DNA of 64,000 nucleotides from Cupriavidus necator (GCF_013141915.1 NZ_SROX01000005.1:62001-126000), one strand, 5' to 3'; positions 34,107 through 43,476 are shown, numbered from the stretch's first letter. Notes: generated by a model from the sequence alone, not told the origin. Program-made: numbers and translations.

Positions 34107-35507
34107 ATGCAAGCGCAACCTCATCGGCGTGGGCAGAATGGACTTCCCCTGGCGGATCTGGAGCCGCTCCGGCGAGCGCTGCACGGCCATCTGGTCCTGG
34201 ATGGCGATCCCGACTACGAGCAAGCGCGCCGCGTGTGGAACGGGGCCGTGGACAAGTATCCGGCGCTTGTCATCTATTGCGCGGATGCGCACGATGTCGG
34301 CGCCGCGATCCGGTTCGCGCGGTCGGCCGCCATGCCGCTGGCGGTACGTAGCGGCGGGCATAACGTGGCGGGCTTGTCGGTGTGCGACGGCGGCGTGGTC
34401 ATCGATCTGTCGGCGATGAAAGGCATCGACGTCGATGCCGGGCGCCGCGTGGCACGTGCCGAAGCAGGCCTCAACCTGGGCGAGTTCGATCGCGCCACGA
34501 TGCGGCACGGACTCGCTACCACGATGGGGGTCAATAGCGACACGGGCATTGCCGGGCTGACGCTGGGCGGCGGCTTTGGCAAGCTCGGCCGTCGCTACGG
34601 ACTCAGCTGCGACAACCTGCTCGCCGCCGAGATCGTCGCGGCCGACGGCGCACTCCGCATCGCCAGCGAGCAAGAGAACCCCGATCTGCTGTGGGCACTT
34701 CGCGGCGGGGGCGGCAACTTCGGCATCGTCACCGCCTTCCATTTCCGCCTGCATCCGATCCCGTCCCACCTGCTGACATACTCCGTGCGTTATCGATGGG
34801 CCCATGCTCCCGAGGCGTTGCGCCAGTATGGAGTCTTTGCCTGCGGTGCGCCGGACGAAGTGTGTGCCGATGCGGCGCTGGTCACTGACGCATCGGGCGA
34901 ACGGTACTTCAGTGTATCCGCCTGCTACGTGGGTCCCCTCGAAACGGGACGCGAGGCGCTGCGGCCATTGATCGATTCCGGCATCCCGGGCGAGGCCACG
35001 CTCGAGCCCAGGACCTATCTCGCGATGCAATCGTCCAATGACAGCGTTTTTCCACGGGGGCGACGGTATTACTGGAAAGCGCAGTTCCTGCAGCGCATCG
35101 ACGGCGAAGCCATTGCAGCCATGCTGGCCGAATATGCGCGCACGCCTTCGGTCTCGTCGCTACTGGTTCTCCAGCATGTCGGCGGTGCGATCGCCCGCGT
35201 GCCGAGCGGTGCGACCCCATACGTGAACCGCGACGCGAACTTTGATTGCTTCCCCATCGCCATCTGGGACGACCCGGCCGAGGATGACAAGCAGATGGAA
35301 TGGGCACGCGCGATGTGGCAGGCCGTTCGTCCGTTCTCGACCGGAGGCGTGTACGCCAATAACCTCGGAGACGAGGGGAAAGACCGGGTGAGGGCGGCGT
35401 ATGGCGAGAACTACGCCCGTCTCGTCGAGATCAAGCGCAAGTACGATCCTGACAATCTGTTCAGGATGAATCAGAACATCGATCCGGACGACGGGCTGGC
35501 AACGTAG
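34107..35507 (+). CDS. Berberine-bridge-type FAD-linked oxidase (bicovalent flavin)
   Basis: A 466-residue oxidase of the PCMH/BBE type. The FAD domain includes AVRSGGHNVAG, whose His is the 8-alpha flavin attachment site, and GLSCDNLLAAEIV, whose Cys is the 6-position attachment site, so bicovalent FAD is expected. A substrate domain follows, and the C-terminal BBE segment NYARLVEIKRKYDPDNLFRMNQNI is intact. It oxidises sugars, alcohols or small aromatics with O2. The ATG at 34107 follows GCAGGAGA. No signal peptide is seen. It appears to be transcribed alone. Confidence 0.87.
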   Translation: MQAQPHRRGQNGLPLADLEPLRRALHGHLVLDGDPDYEQARRVWNGAVDKYPALVIYCADAHDVGAAIRFARSAAMPLAVRSGGHNVAGLSVCDGGVVIDLSAMKGIDVDAGRRVARAEAGLNLGEFDRATMRHGLATTMGVNSDTGIAGLTLGGGFGKLGRRYGLSCDNLLAAEIVAADGALRIASEQENPDLLWALRGGGGNFGIVTAFHFRLHPIPSHLLTYSVRYRWAHAPEALRQYGVFACGAPDEVCADAALVTDASGERYFSVSACYVGPLETGREALRPLIDSGIPGEATLEPRTYLAMQSSNDSVFPRGRRYYWKAQFLQRIDGEAIAAMLAEYARTPSVSSLLVLQHVGGAIARVPSGATPYVNRDANFDCFPIAIWDDPAEDDKQMEWARAMWQAVRPFSTGGVYANNLGDEGKDRVRAAYGENYARLVEIKRKYDPDNLFRMNQNIDPDDGLAT

Positions 35508-35520
35508 CGGGCAAGGCTGC

Positions 35521-36017
35521 CTAGCGGATCCTGTCGAACCCGCTGGCGGCCCAGCGCTCGGCGCTGTCGCGCGTCAGGCGGAAGTCTGGGCGCACCTTGA
35601 TGGTCGCAAGGACCTCGCCGAAGGCGTCTTCGGCCGTGAGCGTGCCGAAGGTTCGAACTCGTCGGGCGTGATGGCCAGCTTCACGGTCACGGTGCCCGAT
35701 TCGGCCTCGAGGCTGACCTGCTTGTTGAGCTGCGCGTGCAGTTGCTGCTCATGGCGCCGGATCACTTCCGACGCGGTCTTGACCAGGGTCTGGTGGGCGG
35801 TGGCATCGAGCGGCTTCGGGTCCACCTTGTTGCGCCCCATGGTCCAGGGGCCGACCAGCGCCGGCTCGGCGCTGCCGTCGCGGATCATCTCGACCGCCCA
35901 GCCGTCGCCATCCTCGTTCTTGATCACGCGGGCGGTCCAGCCCTTGTCGCGCCACAGGCGCGGTTCATGAATGGCTGAGGATTCTTGCCCGGGCAGCGCG
36001 TCGTCGGTGTGTTGCAT
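35521..36017 (-). pseudogene. Conserved-looking hypothetical gene interrupted by a frameshift
   Basis: From the ATG at 36017 the frame gives a coherent hydrophilic protein (HEPRLWRDKGWTARVIKNE, VEMIRDGSAEPALVGPW, VTVKLAITPDEFEP). After DEFEP it turns into serine/arginine-rich text and stops near 35574. In the next frame coding resumes at once as FGTLTAEDAFGEVLATIKV and runs to DSAERWAASGFDRIR and a stop at 35521. A single missing base around 35650-35653 (a CCT-TTC become CCTTC) explains both. It is either a recent mutation or a sequencing error. Family unknown. Confidence 0.65.
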
Positions 36018-36099
36018 CAATCTCGTGGTACGGGGTGCGGAACCCGCGAGGATACTATAGGGGCCGGCACCAGGCCGCGCCCGCGTGCACGCGGCGGGC

Positions 36100-36413
36100 T
36101 CAGGGGCGCAGGAACAGGGACTGCCTGATGATGGCGTGGACGCCCCAGTTGCCGTTGACCACCTGCGTGATGCCGAAGTCCACCGCCACCGAGATCAGCG
36201 TGACCGCCTCGTCCTCGCTCAGCCCCCTGACGGTCATCAGGAAACGGCGTGTCCTGATCAGGCAGTCCTGTGCCGGCGCTCGGCGATCACGCCGAAATGC
36301 GGGCGGATCGGGATCTCGATATCGCGCAGCCCGTCGTGATCCTTGACGATGGTGTCCTGATCGACCGGAGCGCCGGGATAGTTGGTCGTAGGATGCACCA
36401 CGCCGATTCCCCC
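36100..36413 (-). pseudogene. Remnant of an acetamidase/formamidase-type gene
   Basis: Two pieces in different frames abut. One (36398 downward) reads VVHPTTNYPGAPVDQDTIV, DHDGLRDIEIPIRPHFGVI and stops. The other reads TRRFLMTVRGLSEDEAVTL, ISVAVDFGITQVVNGNWGVH and ends at 36100. They resemble an internal block and the C-terminus of FmdA/AmdA-type amidohydrolases, with the whole middle missing and no start codon at the front. The gene is dead. The family assignment is from memory of its conserved blocks. Confidence 0.55.
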
Positions 36414-36502
36414 CAATCTCTTGTGTTGCCGCGCACTAAGTAAGGTAAACCCTCCGTGGCCGATCCAAAGTTGGCTTGGGGCAGCGGAGTGTTAATTTTT
36501 GA

Positions 36503-36517
36503 TTGACACCGTGTCAA
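36503..36517. promoter_or_regulatory. Perfect 15-bp palindrome upstream of the CoA-transferase gene
   Basis: TTGACAC and GTGTCAA arms flank a single central base, about 107 bp before the start. The left arm contains TTGACA, a consensus -35 hexamer, so a bound regulator would cover the promoter. No regulator gene is adjacent on this side. Confidence 0.5.
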
Positions 36518-36558
36518 CGATCCATGGAATTGTCGACCAGGCCTTGACAGTGCAAAAT

Positions 36559-36573
36559 CCGGGCGAAGCCCGG
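36559..36573 (+). other. Short GC hairpin in the CoA-transferase leader
   Basis: CCGGGC and GCCCGG pair around the loop GAA, 50 bp before the start codon. There is no U-run, so it is not a terminator. It may affect mRNA stability or translation. Confidence 0.35.
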
Positions 36574-36623
36574 GCCGATCCATCGCATGCCCGAGAAAGA
36601 CACACACACAAGGAGATCGCCGG

Positions 36624-37835
36624 ATGGCTGATACCAACAATTCCCGCCTGCCGCTGGCCGGCGTGCGCGTGCTGGACCTGTCCCGCGTGCTGGCCGGACC
36701 GATGTGCACGCAGGCGCTGGGCGACCTGGGCGCGGAGGTGATCAAGGTCGAGCACCCCGGCCGCGGCGACGATACGCGTGACTGGGGCCTGCGCGTCGGC
36801 ACGCGCAACACGGCCTACTTCAACAGTGCCAACCGCAACAAGCAGTCCATCGGCATCGACCTGCAGCAGCCCGAGGGCCAGCGCATCGTGCGCGAGCTGG
36901 CGGCGAAGTGCGACGTGCTGGTGCAGAACTTCAAGTTCGGCGGCATCGACAAGATGGGGCTGGGCTACGAGGCGCTGAAGGCGATCAACCCCGGCCTGGT
37001 GTATTGCTCCATCACCGGCTACCGCAGCAACGGCCCCGAGGCAACCCGCCCCGGCTATGACCTGGTGGTGCAGGGCGAGGCCGGGCTGATGGCGCTGAAT
37101 GGCGAGGAAGGGCAGGGGCCGCTGAAGTTCGGCACGGCGGTGGTGGATATGTTCACCGGCATGTATTCGGCGCAGGCGGTGCTGGCCGCGCTGTACGACC
37201 GCCAGCGCACCGGCCAGGGGCGCCACGTGGAAATGGCGCTGTATGACTGCGGCTTGATGATCACGGCCTACTATGGCCTGGAGGCGCTGCTGATGGGCGA
37301 CGACCCGCCAAAGTACGGCAACGCCCATCCGTCCATCGTGCCGTACGGCGTGTTCGACGCTGCCGATGGCCCCCTGGTGATCACGGTCGGCAACAACGCG
37401 CAGTTCCAGCGCTTCTGCACCGAGGTGATCGAGCGCCCGGACCTGGCCACCGACGAGCGCTTCGCCACCAACACCGGCCGCTCGGCCAATCGCCAGGCCC
37501 TCCTGCCGGAGCTGCGCGCCGAACTGGCACGCCGCCCGCGCGAGCTGCTGCTGGCGCGCCTGGGCGCGGCCGGCATCCCGTGCGGCGAGGTGCTGGGGCT
37601 GCTCGAGGCCTTGCGCTCGAAGCGCTCGGCCGAAGCCGGCTTGCTGGCCGAGCTGCCCAATCCGGAAACCGGCCGCGTCGAGGTGCTGGCGCCGCCGTAC
37701 CGGCTGGACGGCGAACGGGTGCCCGTGCGCGCCGCGCCGCCGCTGCTGTCGCAGGATACGGAGCGCGTGCTGGGCGACCTGCTGGGCATGGATGCCCAAC
37801 AAGTCGCCGCGCTGAAGGCTGCCGGCGTGGTGTAA
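36624..37835 (+). CDS. CaiB/BaiF-family (class III) CoA-transferase
   Basis: A 403-residue CoA-transferase. It opens with PLAGVRVLDLSRVLAGPMC and carries the family blocks GAEVIKVEHPGRGDDTRDWG and NRNKQSIGIDL. The expected catalytic aspartate is Asp146 in RPGYDLVVQGEAG. The enzyme moves CoA between carboxylic acids via enzyme-bound anhydrides. It is a lone gene with a leader carrying a palindrome and hairpin. AAGGAG lies at a good distance before the ATG. The acid substrate is unknown. Confidence 0.9.
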   Translation: MADTNNSRLPLAGVRVLDLSRVLAGPMCTQALGDLGAEVIKVEHPGRGDDTRDWGLRVGTRNTAYFNSANRNKQSIGIDLQQPEGQRIVRELAAKCDVLVQNFKFGGIDKMGLGYEALKAINPGLVYCSITGYRSNGPEATRPGYDLVVQGEAGLMALNGEEGQGPLKFGTAVVDMFTGMYSAQAVLAALYDRQRTGQGRHVEMALYDCGLMITAYYGLEALLMGDDPPKYGNAHPSIVPYGVFDAADGPLVITVGNNAQFQRFCTEVIERPDLATDERFATNTGRSANRQALLPELRAELARRPRELLLARLGAAGIPCGEVLGLLEALRSKRSAEAGLLAELPNPETGRVEVLAPPYRLDGERVPVRAAPPLLSQDTERVLGDLLGMDAQQVAALKAAGVV

Positions 37836-37858
37836 CGGCCCGCGCGGGCCGGCAGGTA

Positions 37859-39223
37859 TCAGTTGTGCGTCAAGGGCCCGTCAGGCCGCGGCAGTTCCGG
37901 CCGCTGCGGCTCGGGCCATTTTTCCTTGCGCGGGAAGCGCATGTCGAACTCGGTGAACACGTGCTCCTCGGAGCGGCAGCTGATGGCGGCCCCCCAGCTG
38001 CCGAGCACTTTCTGGCAGAACGCCAGCCCGATGCCGGTGCCGCGATGCGCGGGGTAGGAGAAGAAAGGCTGGAACATCCGCGCCAGCACTTGCGGCGGCA
38101 CGCCCGTTGCGGTGTCGCGGAACAACACGTGGACGGCATCCGCCCGCACTTCGCAGCGGATATGGATGGCGCCCTTGCCGGCGCGCCGGATGGCTTCCAG
38201 CGCGTTCTTCAGCAGGTTGGTCGTAACCAGCCCGAACAACTGGGCGTTGCCCATCACGTAGGCGCGGCCGGGCAGGTCGAGCGTGACCCGCTCCTGGTCG
38301 CCGTGCTCGAACGGAAAGCGGCCGACCGCGTCCCGAATCACCTCGCCCACTTCGAACAGGGCCTGCGTGGCGTTTTCCGGGTTCTTGGAGTTGGCGACCA
38401 GCAGTTCGATGCTGTTGCTGATATGGGCCAGGTCTGACTCCATCCGGGCCACGGCCTGCATCAGGTCGTCGCGCTGCGGCGTGTCCTGGTCTAGCGCCGC
38501 GGGCAGCCGGGCCTTGAGGCCCCTGGCGGTCATGGCCAGGCTGGTCAACGGCGTGCGCAGCTCATGCGCCACGGTTGCCAGCGCGGCGGCCATGCCGCGC
38601 CGCTTCTGTTCAGCCAGCAGCTGGCGGTCCATCTTGATGACCACCAGCACCGCGATGACGAAGCCGATCACCGGCAACTGCAGCAGCACCGGTTCCCACG
38701 GGATGCCGCCCATGGTGTTGCCGGCCAGCACGAACAGGGCAATCGCGGCCGCGGCGCCCGAGAACAGGGCAATGGTCGCGAAGGCGGTGTTGAAGTGATA
38801 CAGGATCACCACCGCGATGATCACCGATTCGGCCCACACCATCGAGCCGCCATTCTCGAGGTAGAAGAAGATAAAGGCGAACGGCAGGCCTACCGTGATG
38901 GCAAAGAGCGCATAGGGCGGCAGCCAGCGCCGCCCCGAGAACGCCGAGGCGAACAGCAGCGGCACGAACAGCGCGGTGCAGGCCAGGCGCAGCCACAGGT
39001 TTTCATAGGGCTGCGGGAACACGTAGGACCAGATCACGTAGTACAGCGGGTGTCCCACCACGCCCAGCGCGCCCACCATCTGGATCCGGCGCAGGCGGAT
39101 GACGCTTTCCTCGTCCAGTAGCGTCGCCCGCGCGGCGGTCTCGAACACGGCCTGCCACGCCTGGCGGGCCAGCCCGGCCAGGGTGGTGCGGCCGTCCTCC
39201 GCTTGCGCTACCTTTGCATCCAT
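37859..39223 (-). CDS. Membrane histidine kinase, LqsS/CqsS-like autoinducer sensor
   Basis: A 454-residue kinase with about six transmembrane helices between residues 45 and 197 (opening GALGVVGHPLYYVIWSYVF) and little periplasmic sequence. A DHp helix holds the phospho-accepting His220 in VAHELRTPLTSLA, and an ATPase domain has NLLKNALEAI, DTATGVPPQ and GTGIGLAFCQKVLGSWG. The six-helix sensor and its place 50 bp after the CqsA-type synthase gene identify it as the likely receptor for that autoinducer. It lacks a fused receiver, as in LqsS of Legionella. No cognate response regulator gene is in the window. Confidence 0.85.
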   Translation of the reverse strand: MDAKVAQAEDGRTTLAGLARQAWQAVFETAARATLLDEESVIRLRRIQMVGALGVVGHPLYYVIWSYVFPQPYENLWLRLACTALFVPLLFASAFSGRRWLPPYALFAITVGLPFAFIFFYLENGGSMVWAESVIIAVVILYHFNTAFATIALFSGAAAAIALFVLAGNTMGGIPWEPVLLQLPVIGFVIAVLVVIKMDRQLLAEQKRRGMAAALATVAHELRTPLTSLAMTARGLKARLPAALDQDTPQRDDLMQAVARMESDLAHISNSIELLVANSKNPENATQALFEVGEVIRDAVGRFPFEHGDQERVTLDLPGRAYVMGNAQLFGLVTTNLLKNALEAIRRAGKGAIHIRCEVRADAVHVLFRDTATGVPPQVLARMFQPFFSYPAHRGTGIGLAFCQKVLGSWGAAISCRSEEHVFTEFDMRFPRKEKWPEPQRPELPRPDGPLTHN

Positions 39224-39273
39224 CTCCAGGGCTACTCCTCGCGGATGCCTGCCAGCGGCCCGCTTGTGGGATT

Positions 39274-40524
39274 CTAGGACTTGCGCCGGGCCCGGCGCGT
39301 CGAGGACCACTCGTCCAGCCTGACTTCGTCGCGGATGCTGGCGAGCACCCCGACCAGGCGGTCGATTTCGCCGGCGCCAAGTTTCGCATGCAGCGTAAGT
39401 CGCATCAATGCCCGGTTCTTCGGCGTGGCCGGCGCACAGAATACCGCGCCGAAGATGCCGCGGCGCTGCAACGCGTCGCGCAGCACCTTCACCTGCGGCT
39501 CGCTGCCCGCCTCCAGCCCGATAATCTGTTCGGAACCCTCGCTGATGTTGTAGCCCAGCGCGGCAATCGCAGCCCGGGTCTCGCGGGTGATGGCATGCAG
39601 GCGCGCCCGGCGCTCATCCGCCGCGGCAATGAAGTCCGTCGCCGCGTCGAACCACGCAATCTCATGGCGCAGCAGCCCGGAGCTGAAAATGGCCGGGCGC
39701 GATTCCACTGCGAAGAAATCCTTGAAGGCCGTGGAGCAAGCCACATAGCCGGCGCGGCCGGCAAAAGCCTTGGCCAGCGACGCGGTGCGGAAATGCACGC
39801 GCTCCGACAGCCCGAGCGCCCGCACCAGGCCGCCGCCGCGCGGGCCGTGGGTGCCCAGCGAGTGCGACTCGTCCACCACCAGCACGCTGCCGGACGCTTC
39901 CGCCAGCGCGACATAGTCTGCCAGCGGCGCCACGCTGCCGGTGGTGCTGTAGACCGAATCCACCATGATCACGCCCGGGCCGAAGCGCTCCAGCTGGCGA
40001 CGCACGTGCTCGCAATCGTTGTGGCGCACCGCCACCGCTTGCGCGCCCGCGGCGATGATGCCTTCCCACAGCGAGGCATGGCCGTTCATGTCGATATAGA
40101 CCGGAATGCCGGGGCCGGCAATGCACTGCACCAGGCCCACGTTGGCGGCCCAGCCGGACTGCGCGATCAGCCCGTCCTCGGCCTGCATCAGGTCGGCGAT
40201 CTTGCGCTCGACCCGGCGTTGCGGCGTATCGCCGTGCAGGAACACGGAGGACATCAGCAGCTCCGGCGCGTCATCGTGAAAGGCCCGCGCCTGGGCCTGG
40301 ACCAGCGTGGCTTCGCCCAGCAGGCACAGGTAGTCGTTGCTGCTGAGGTGCAGCGCGTCGGGTCCGGGGGGAAGGCCGTGCAACAGGTGATCCCCGCCCC
40401 AGAGCTTGCCCATGCGCTCCTCGAAATGCTGTGCCATGCGCGTCGTGATCCAGGGCGGCAGCACAGGGGCTTTGGTACGAGGGGCAAGGTGCCTGGCGCG
40501 CTCAGGCTCGGCTTCGGAGAGCAT
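39274..40524 (-). CDS. CqsA/LqsA-type alpha-hydroxyketone autoinducer synthase
   Basis: A 416-residue PLP enzyme of the alpha-oxoamine synthase fold. It has LHLSSNDYLCLLGE at the start of the core, DESHSLGTHGPRGGG (residues 218-232) and the PLP lysine K252 in RTASLAKAFAGRAGYV. CqsA and LqsA condense an acyl-CoA with S-adenosylmethionine or an amino acid to give alpha-hydroxyketone signals. The family also includes 8-amino-7-oxononanoate synthase, but the kinase gene directly downstream favours a signalling role. The 658-bp gap upstream probably holds its control region. Confidence 0.87.
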   Translation of the reverse strand: MLSEAEPERARHLAPRTKAPVLPPWITTRMAQHFEERMGKLWGGDHLLHGLPPGPDALHLSSNDYLCLLGEATLVQAQARAFHDDAPELLMSSVFLHGDTPQRRVERKIADLMQAEDGLIAQSGWAANVGLVQCIAGPGIPVYIDMNGHASLWEGIIAAGAQAVAVRHNDCEHVRRQLERFGPGVIMVDSVYSTTGSVAPLADYVALAEASGSVLVVDESHSLGTHGPRGGGLVRALGLSERVHFRTASLAKAFAGRAGYVACSTAFKDFFAVESRPAIFSSGLLRHEIAWFDAATDFIAAADERRARLHAITRETRAAIAALGYNISEGSEQIIGLEAGSEPQVKVLRDALQRRGIFGAVFCAPATPKNRALMRLTLHAKLGAGEIDRLVGVLASIRDEVRLDEWSSTRRARRKS

Positions 40525-41182
40525 CGGTAGTCCTTCAACAGGTCGGGTGAGAATCGGAGGGAAACTGGCAAGGCTTGCATGGCGCTTGCGCTAATGCCAG
40601 CCGCCCATGCGTGGGGGTTGCCGGGCGCTCCGTTCCCCGTGGCGCGCCGTCCTCCCGGCCCGCCCGGGGGATTCCATGATGTAGCGACCACTGTGCCAGT
40701 CTTAGCTAACGATTGTGACGGGACTTCCACCAATCCAGCGTCTGTTCGAAGGCGGGCGGCGATTTCAGCATAGCCGGCGGCAAGCGCCCGGACGGCAGCG
40801 ATCGGCGCCGGTTACGCACGAGAATGGTGCGGGTACAGGGATTGGTGTGATGTGTTCTGCGCAAAGGAGCCAATCCCGAGGGCGCTGGTCAGCGCGGACG
40901 AGAATTTCCTGGGGCAGGCAATGCGGCCAGCGGGGGGCTCGTCTGGTATGCCAATGGCAAGGCCGTTGAAAGCACTGCGGCTGGCGAGGCCTTGGCGCGG
41001 CAGGGGCCGATACTGTCTGTCGGCACCGGGCCGGGCCGGGAAGAGTGAGGCCGCCACAGCCGCGGAGGCACGGCGGGCTCAGGCAACGCAGTTGCCCGGC
41101 TAGTTGCCGGAGCCTGCCCGGGAAAGATGACTTCCGGGCGGACTGAGGGCTGGAGAAGTGCCCGTGGTGGTTTGCATGGGCG
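40525..41182. other. 658-bp intergenic region upstream of the autoinducer synthase
   Basis: No frame here looks coding: the open stretches are alanine/arginine-rich and lack ribosome sites. An AT-richer patch around 40680-40740 could be the promoter of the synthase gene. I recognise no small RNA or repeat. The gap is unusually long for this window. Confidence 0.4.
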
Positions 41183-42022
41183 TCAACCCAGCGCTTGGTC
41201 GAGCAAGGCGCCAATCCGACCGAACAATGCGGTGTCCGGCTCCGTGAACTGCTGCAGCACGCTGAAATGGTCGGCACCCGGTGCGACCTCCAGCGCCGCG
41301 TCGTTGCCGGCCTGCTGCCAGCCCTTGCACATGTGCCGGCTCTGTTCGACGAATGCCAGCGTCTCATCCGCGCCCACGGCAAACAAGGCCGCCGGGCAGC
41401 CCGGCTTCAGCCGGTGCAGGGGCGAATGCGCCGTAGCGCTTGCGGTGTCCAGCATCAGGTTACGGTTCAGCGAGGTGCCGACCAGCGGTGCGAGATCATA
41501 GATGCCGCTGAGTGCCACGACGCCCGCGATGGCAGGCGTGGGCGCATGCGGGCGGCCTGCTTGCGCCAGGGCCAGTTCGACCGCGATATGGCCGCCGGCC
41601 GAGTGCCCGGCCAGCACCAGTGGCGGCGAGTGCTGGCCGTCGATGGCGGCATACGCGCCGATAGCCCCGATCGCGGCGCTGGCGGCTTCGATCAGCGCGC
41701 CGAGCGAAACGGCCGGGCACAGCGGATAGTTGACCAGCGCGACATGCAGCCCGAGCCGGGTGAAGGCCGGCGCGATGAAGCGGAATGACGCCTTGTCCCG
41801 CGACTGCCAATAGCCGGCATGGAAGTAGGCCAGCGTTCCCCTTGGCCGTCCTTGCGCCACAAAGAAGTCGAAGCGCTGGCGCGGCGCCGGTCCATAGGCG
41901 AGGTCGAGCCGGCAGTTCCCGGTATGGATCGCCGCGGCACTGCGTGCCTCGAAGCCGGCGAGCAGCGCCGCAAAGGTTGGCCGGGACTGCCCGGCCACAT
42001 ACTGGAATTCAGCGTCGGTCAT
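41183..42022 (-). CDS. Alpha/beta-hydrolase, arylformamidase-like
   Basis: A 279-residue alpha/beta-hydrolase. The oxyanion region is LAYFHAGYW (an HGG-like motif), and the nucleophile elbow is LAGHSAGGHIAVELAL. A late acidic residue and histidine appear in AVGADETLAF and PGADHFSVLQQF, completing a Ser-Asp-His triad. The closest look is to kynurenine formamidase-type or esterase/lipase HGG members. It is 24 bp downstream of the MFS gene on the same strand and ends the sulfatase-cupin-MFS cluster. It probably hydrolyses an ester or amide in that pathway. Confidence 0.85.
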   Translation of the reverse strand: MTDAEFQYVAGQSRPTFAALLAGFEARSAAAIHTGNCRLDLAYGPAPRQRFDFFVAQGRPRGTLAYFHAGYWQSRDKASFRFIAPAFTRLGLHVALVNYPLCPAVSLGALIEAASAAIGAIGAYAAIDGQHSPPLVLAGHSAGGHIAVELALAQAGRPHAPTPAIAGVVALSGIYDLAPLVGTSLNRNLMLDTASATAHSPLHRLKPGCPAALFAVGADETLAFVEQSRHMCKGWQQAGNDAALEVAPGADHFSVLQQFTEPDTALFGRIGALLDQALG

Positions 42023-42046
42023 GAGGGCGATGGGCTGGCGCCGTAG

Positions 42047-43414
42047 CTATTCAGCGGCGTGCTGCTGCAACAGCGTAGCCGTGCGCTCCGGATTGATCAG
42101 CATCACAGCCGCAAGACCGGTAACGAGCAGCAGCAGGCCAGTTAGCGAAAATGCAAGGTTCAGCCCTTGCGCAAGCAGTGCCGTGTCACCCGTGCCGCCA
42201 CTGGAGGCGACGTACCCGGCTTTCTGCACCAGCCAGCCGAACACGGCGGGCGACAGCACGCCGCCGATCGAGGCGATGCCGACCATGGTGGAGATGACGG
42301 CAGCCCGCTGGCCAGGATTGACGGCATAGGCAACCGCCGTCGGGGCCATCGGAAAGACCAGGAATGCACCCCAGCCGACCGTCGTCAGCGCCATTGCCAG
42401 CAGGCCGGACGTGTGTGGCAGCCATAGCAGGCACGCGCCGGAAACCACCAGGGAGGCGCCGAACAGGCCAGCTACGGCCACCCGTGCGGTGCCGCCATTG
42501 CGCATGAGGTGGCGGCCGGCAAAGCCCAGCACCACGAGCAGGACGGTGCCGAACAGCCAGGGCAATGCGTAGAACAGGCCGACCCGTGACGCCTCGACGC
42601 CGAGCACGCCGCCGATGTACTGCGGCACCCAGGTGGTCATGGCGCCCTGCGCCCAAAAGCAGGAAAACCCCGCCAGCGTGGCAGCCAGCCACATCCTGCA
42701 GCCGAACACGCGCCGCAGCGGCACGGACTTGAGTTTCTCGGTGGTGGAACTTGCCACATGCCCGCCCTCGCTGGCGCCGTGGCCGCTCCGGTAGGGACCG
42801 TCCTTGCCGATGCAGGCCCAGGCGATGCCCCAGGCGATGCCGGCCATGCCGAGCAGGCCGAAGGCCCAGCGCCAGCCCAGCGCTGGCGAGGCGATGACCC
42901 AGGACAGCACCGGCGCGGCGATGGCGGCACCGATGGTGGGCCCGATGGCGATCAGGTTGCTGGGCAGGGCGCGGTCTTCGGCGGGGAACCAGCTGTGCGT
43001 GGCGTGCAAGGCAACTGGCAGCGCAGGCCCTTCGCCCGCACCCAGGATGATCCGGCAGACCAGCAGCACGGTGGCGCTGCCGCCGGCCAGGATCGGGAAC
43101 TGGACGGCGGCCCACACCATGGTCAGCGCCAGGACCAGCCAGCGGCTCGATATGCGGTTGGCCAGGAACCCGACCACGATCGCACTCAGGCTGAACAGGA
43201 AGAAGAAGCTGCTGCCGATGAAGCCGAATTCGACCGGCGTCAGTCCCAGCTCGGCCATCGCCGGCTTGGCCACCAGGCCGAGCACGGCCTTGTCGCCGAA
43301 GTTCAGCACCATGAAGAGCGTAAGCATCGCCGTGACGCCCCAGGCCTTGCGCCGCGTCGCGGCCGCCACATCGATCGCGCTGACCGCGACGCCGTCATTT
43401 GCCAAGGTATTCAT
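42047..43414 (-). CDS. MFS transporter, anion:cation symporter (ACS) type
   Basis: A 455-residue twelve-helix transporter. It has an N-terminal RRKAWGVTAMLTLFMVLNFGDKAVLG segment, the GFLANRISSRW loop and GAGEGPALPVALHATHSWFP, a block found in ACS-family carriers of organic anions such as phthalate, glucarate or tartrate. It imports an organic acid, probably one made or needed by the sulfatase cluster. It is 62 bp from the cupin gene and 24 bp from the hydrolase gene. Confidence 0.87.
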   Translation of the reverse strand: MNTLANDGVAVSAIDVAAATRRKAWGVTAMLTLFMVLNFGDKAVLGLVAKPAMAELGLTPVEFGFIGSSFFFLFSLSAIVVGFLANRISSRWLVLALTMVWAAVQFPILAGGSATVLLVCRIILGAGEGPALPVALHATHSWFPAEDRALPSNLIAIGPTIGAAIAAPVLSWVIASPALGWRWAFGLLGMAGIAWGIAWACIGKDGPYRSGHGASEGGHVASSTTEKLKSVPLRRVFGCRMWLAATLAGFSCFWAQGAMTTWVPQYIGGVLGVEASRVGLFYALPWLFGTVLLVVLGFAGRHLMRNGGTARVAVAGLFGASLVVSGACLLWLPHTSGLLAMALTTVGWGAFLVFPMAPTAVAYAVNPGQRAAVISTMVGIASIGGVLSPAVFGWLVQKAGYVASSGGTGDTALLAQGLNLAFSLTGLLLLVTGLAAVMLINPERTATLLQQHAAE

Positions 43415-43476
43415 TGCATCGAACCTCCGGTTATCAAGCCTGGGTGACGTCCATACCTGCTGGGTGGGCCGGTGTG

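Noticed and set aside
40852..41103. Small plus-strand frame in the gap upstream of the autoinducer synthase
   Set aside because: No ribosome site, Ala/Arg-rich composition and no coding-like pattern.
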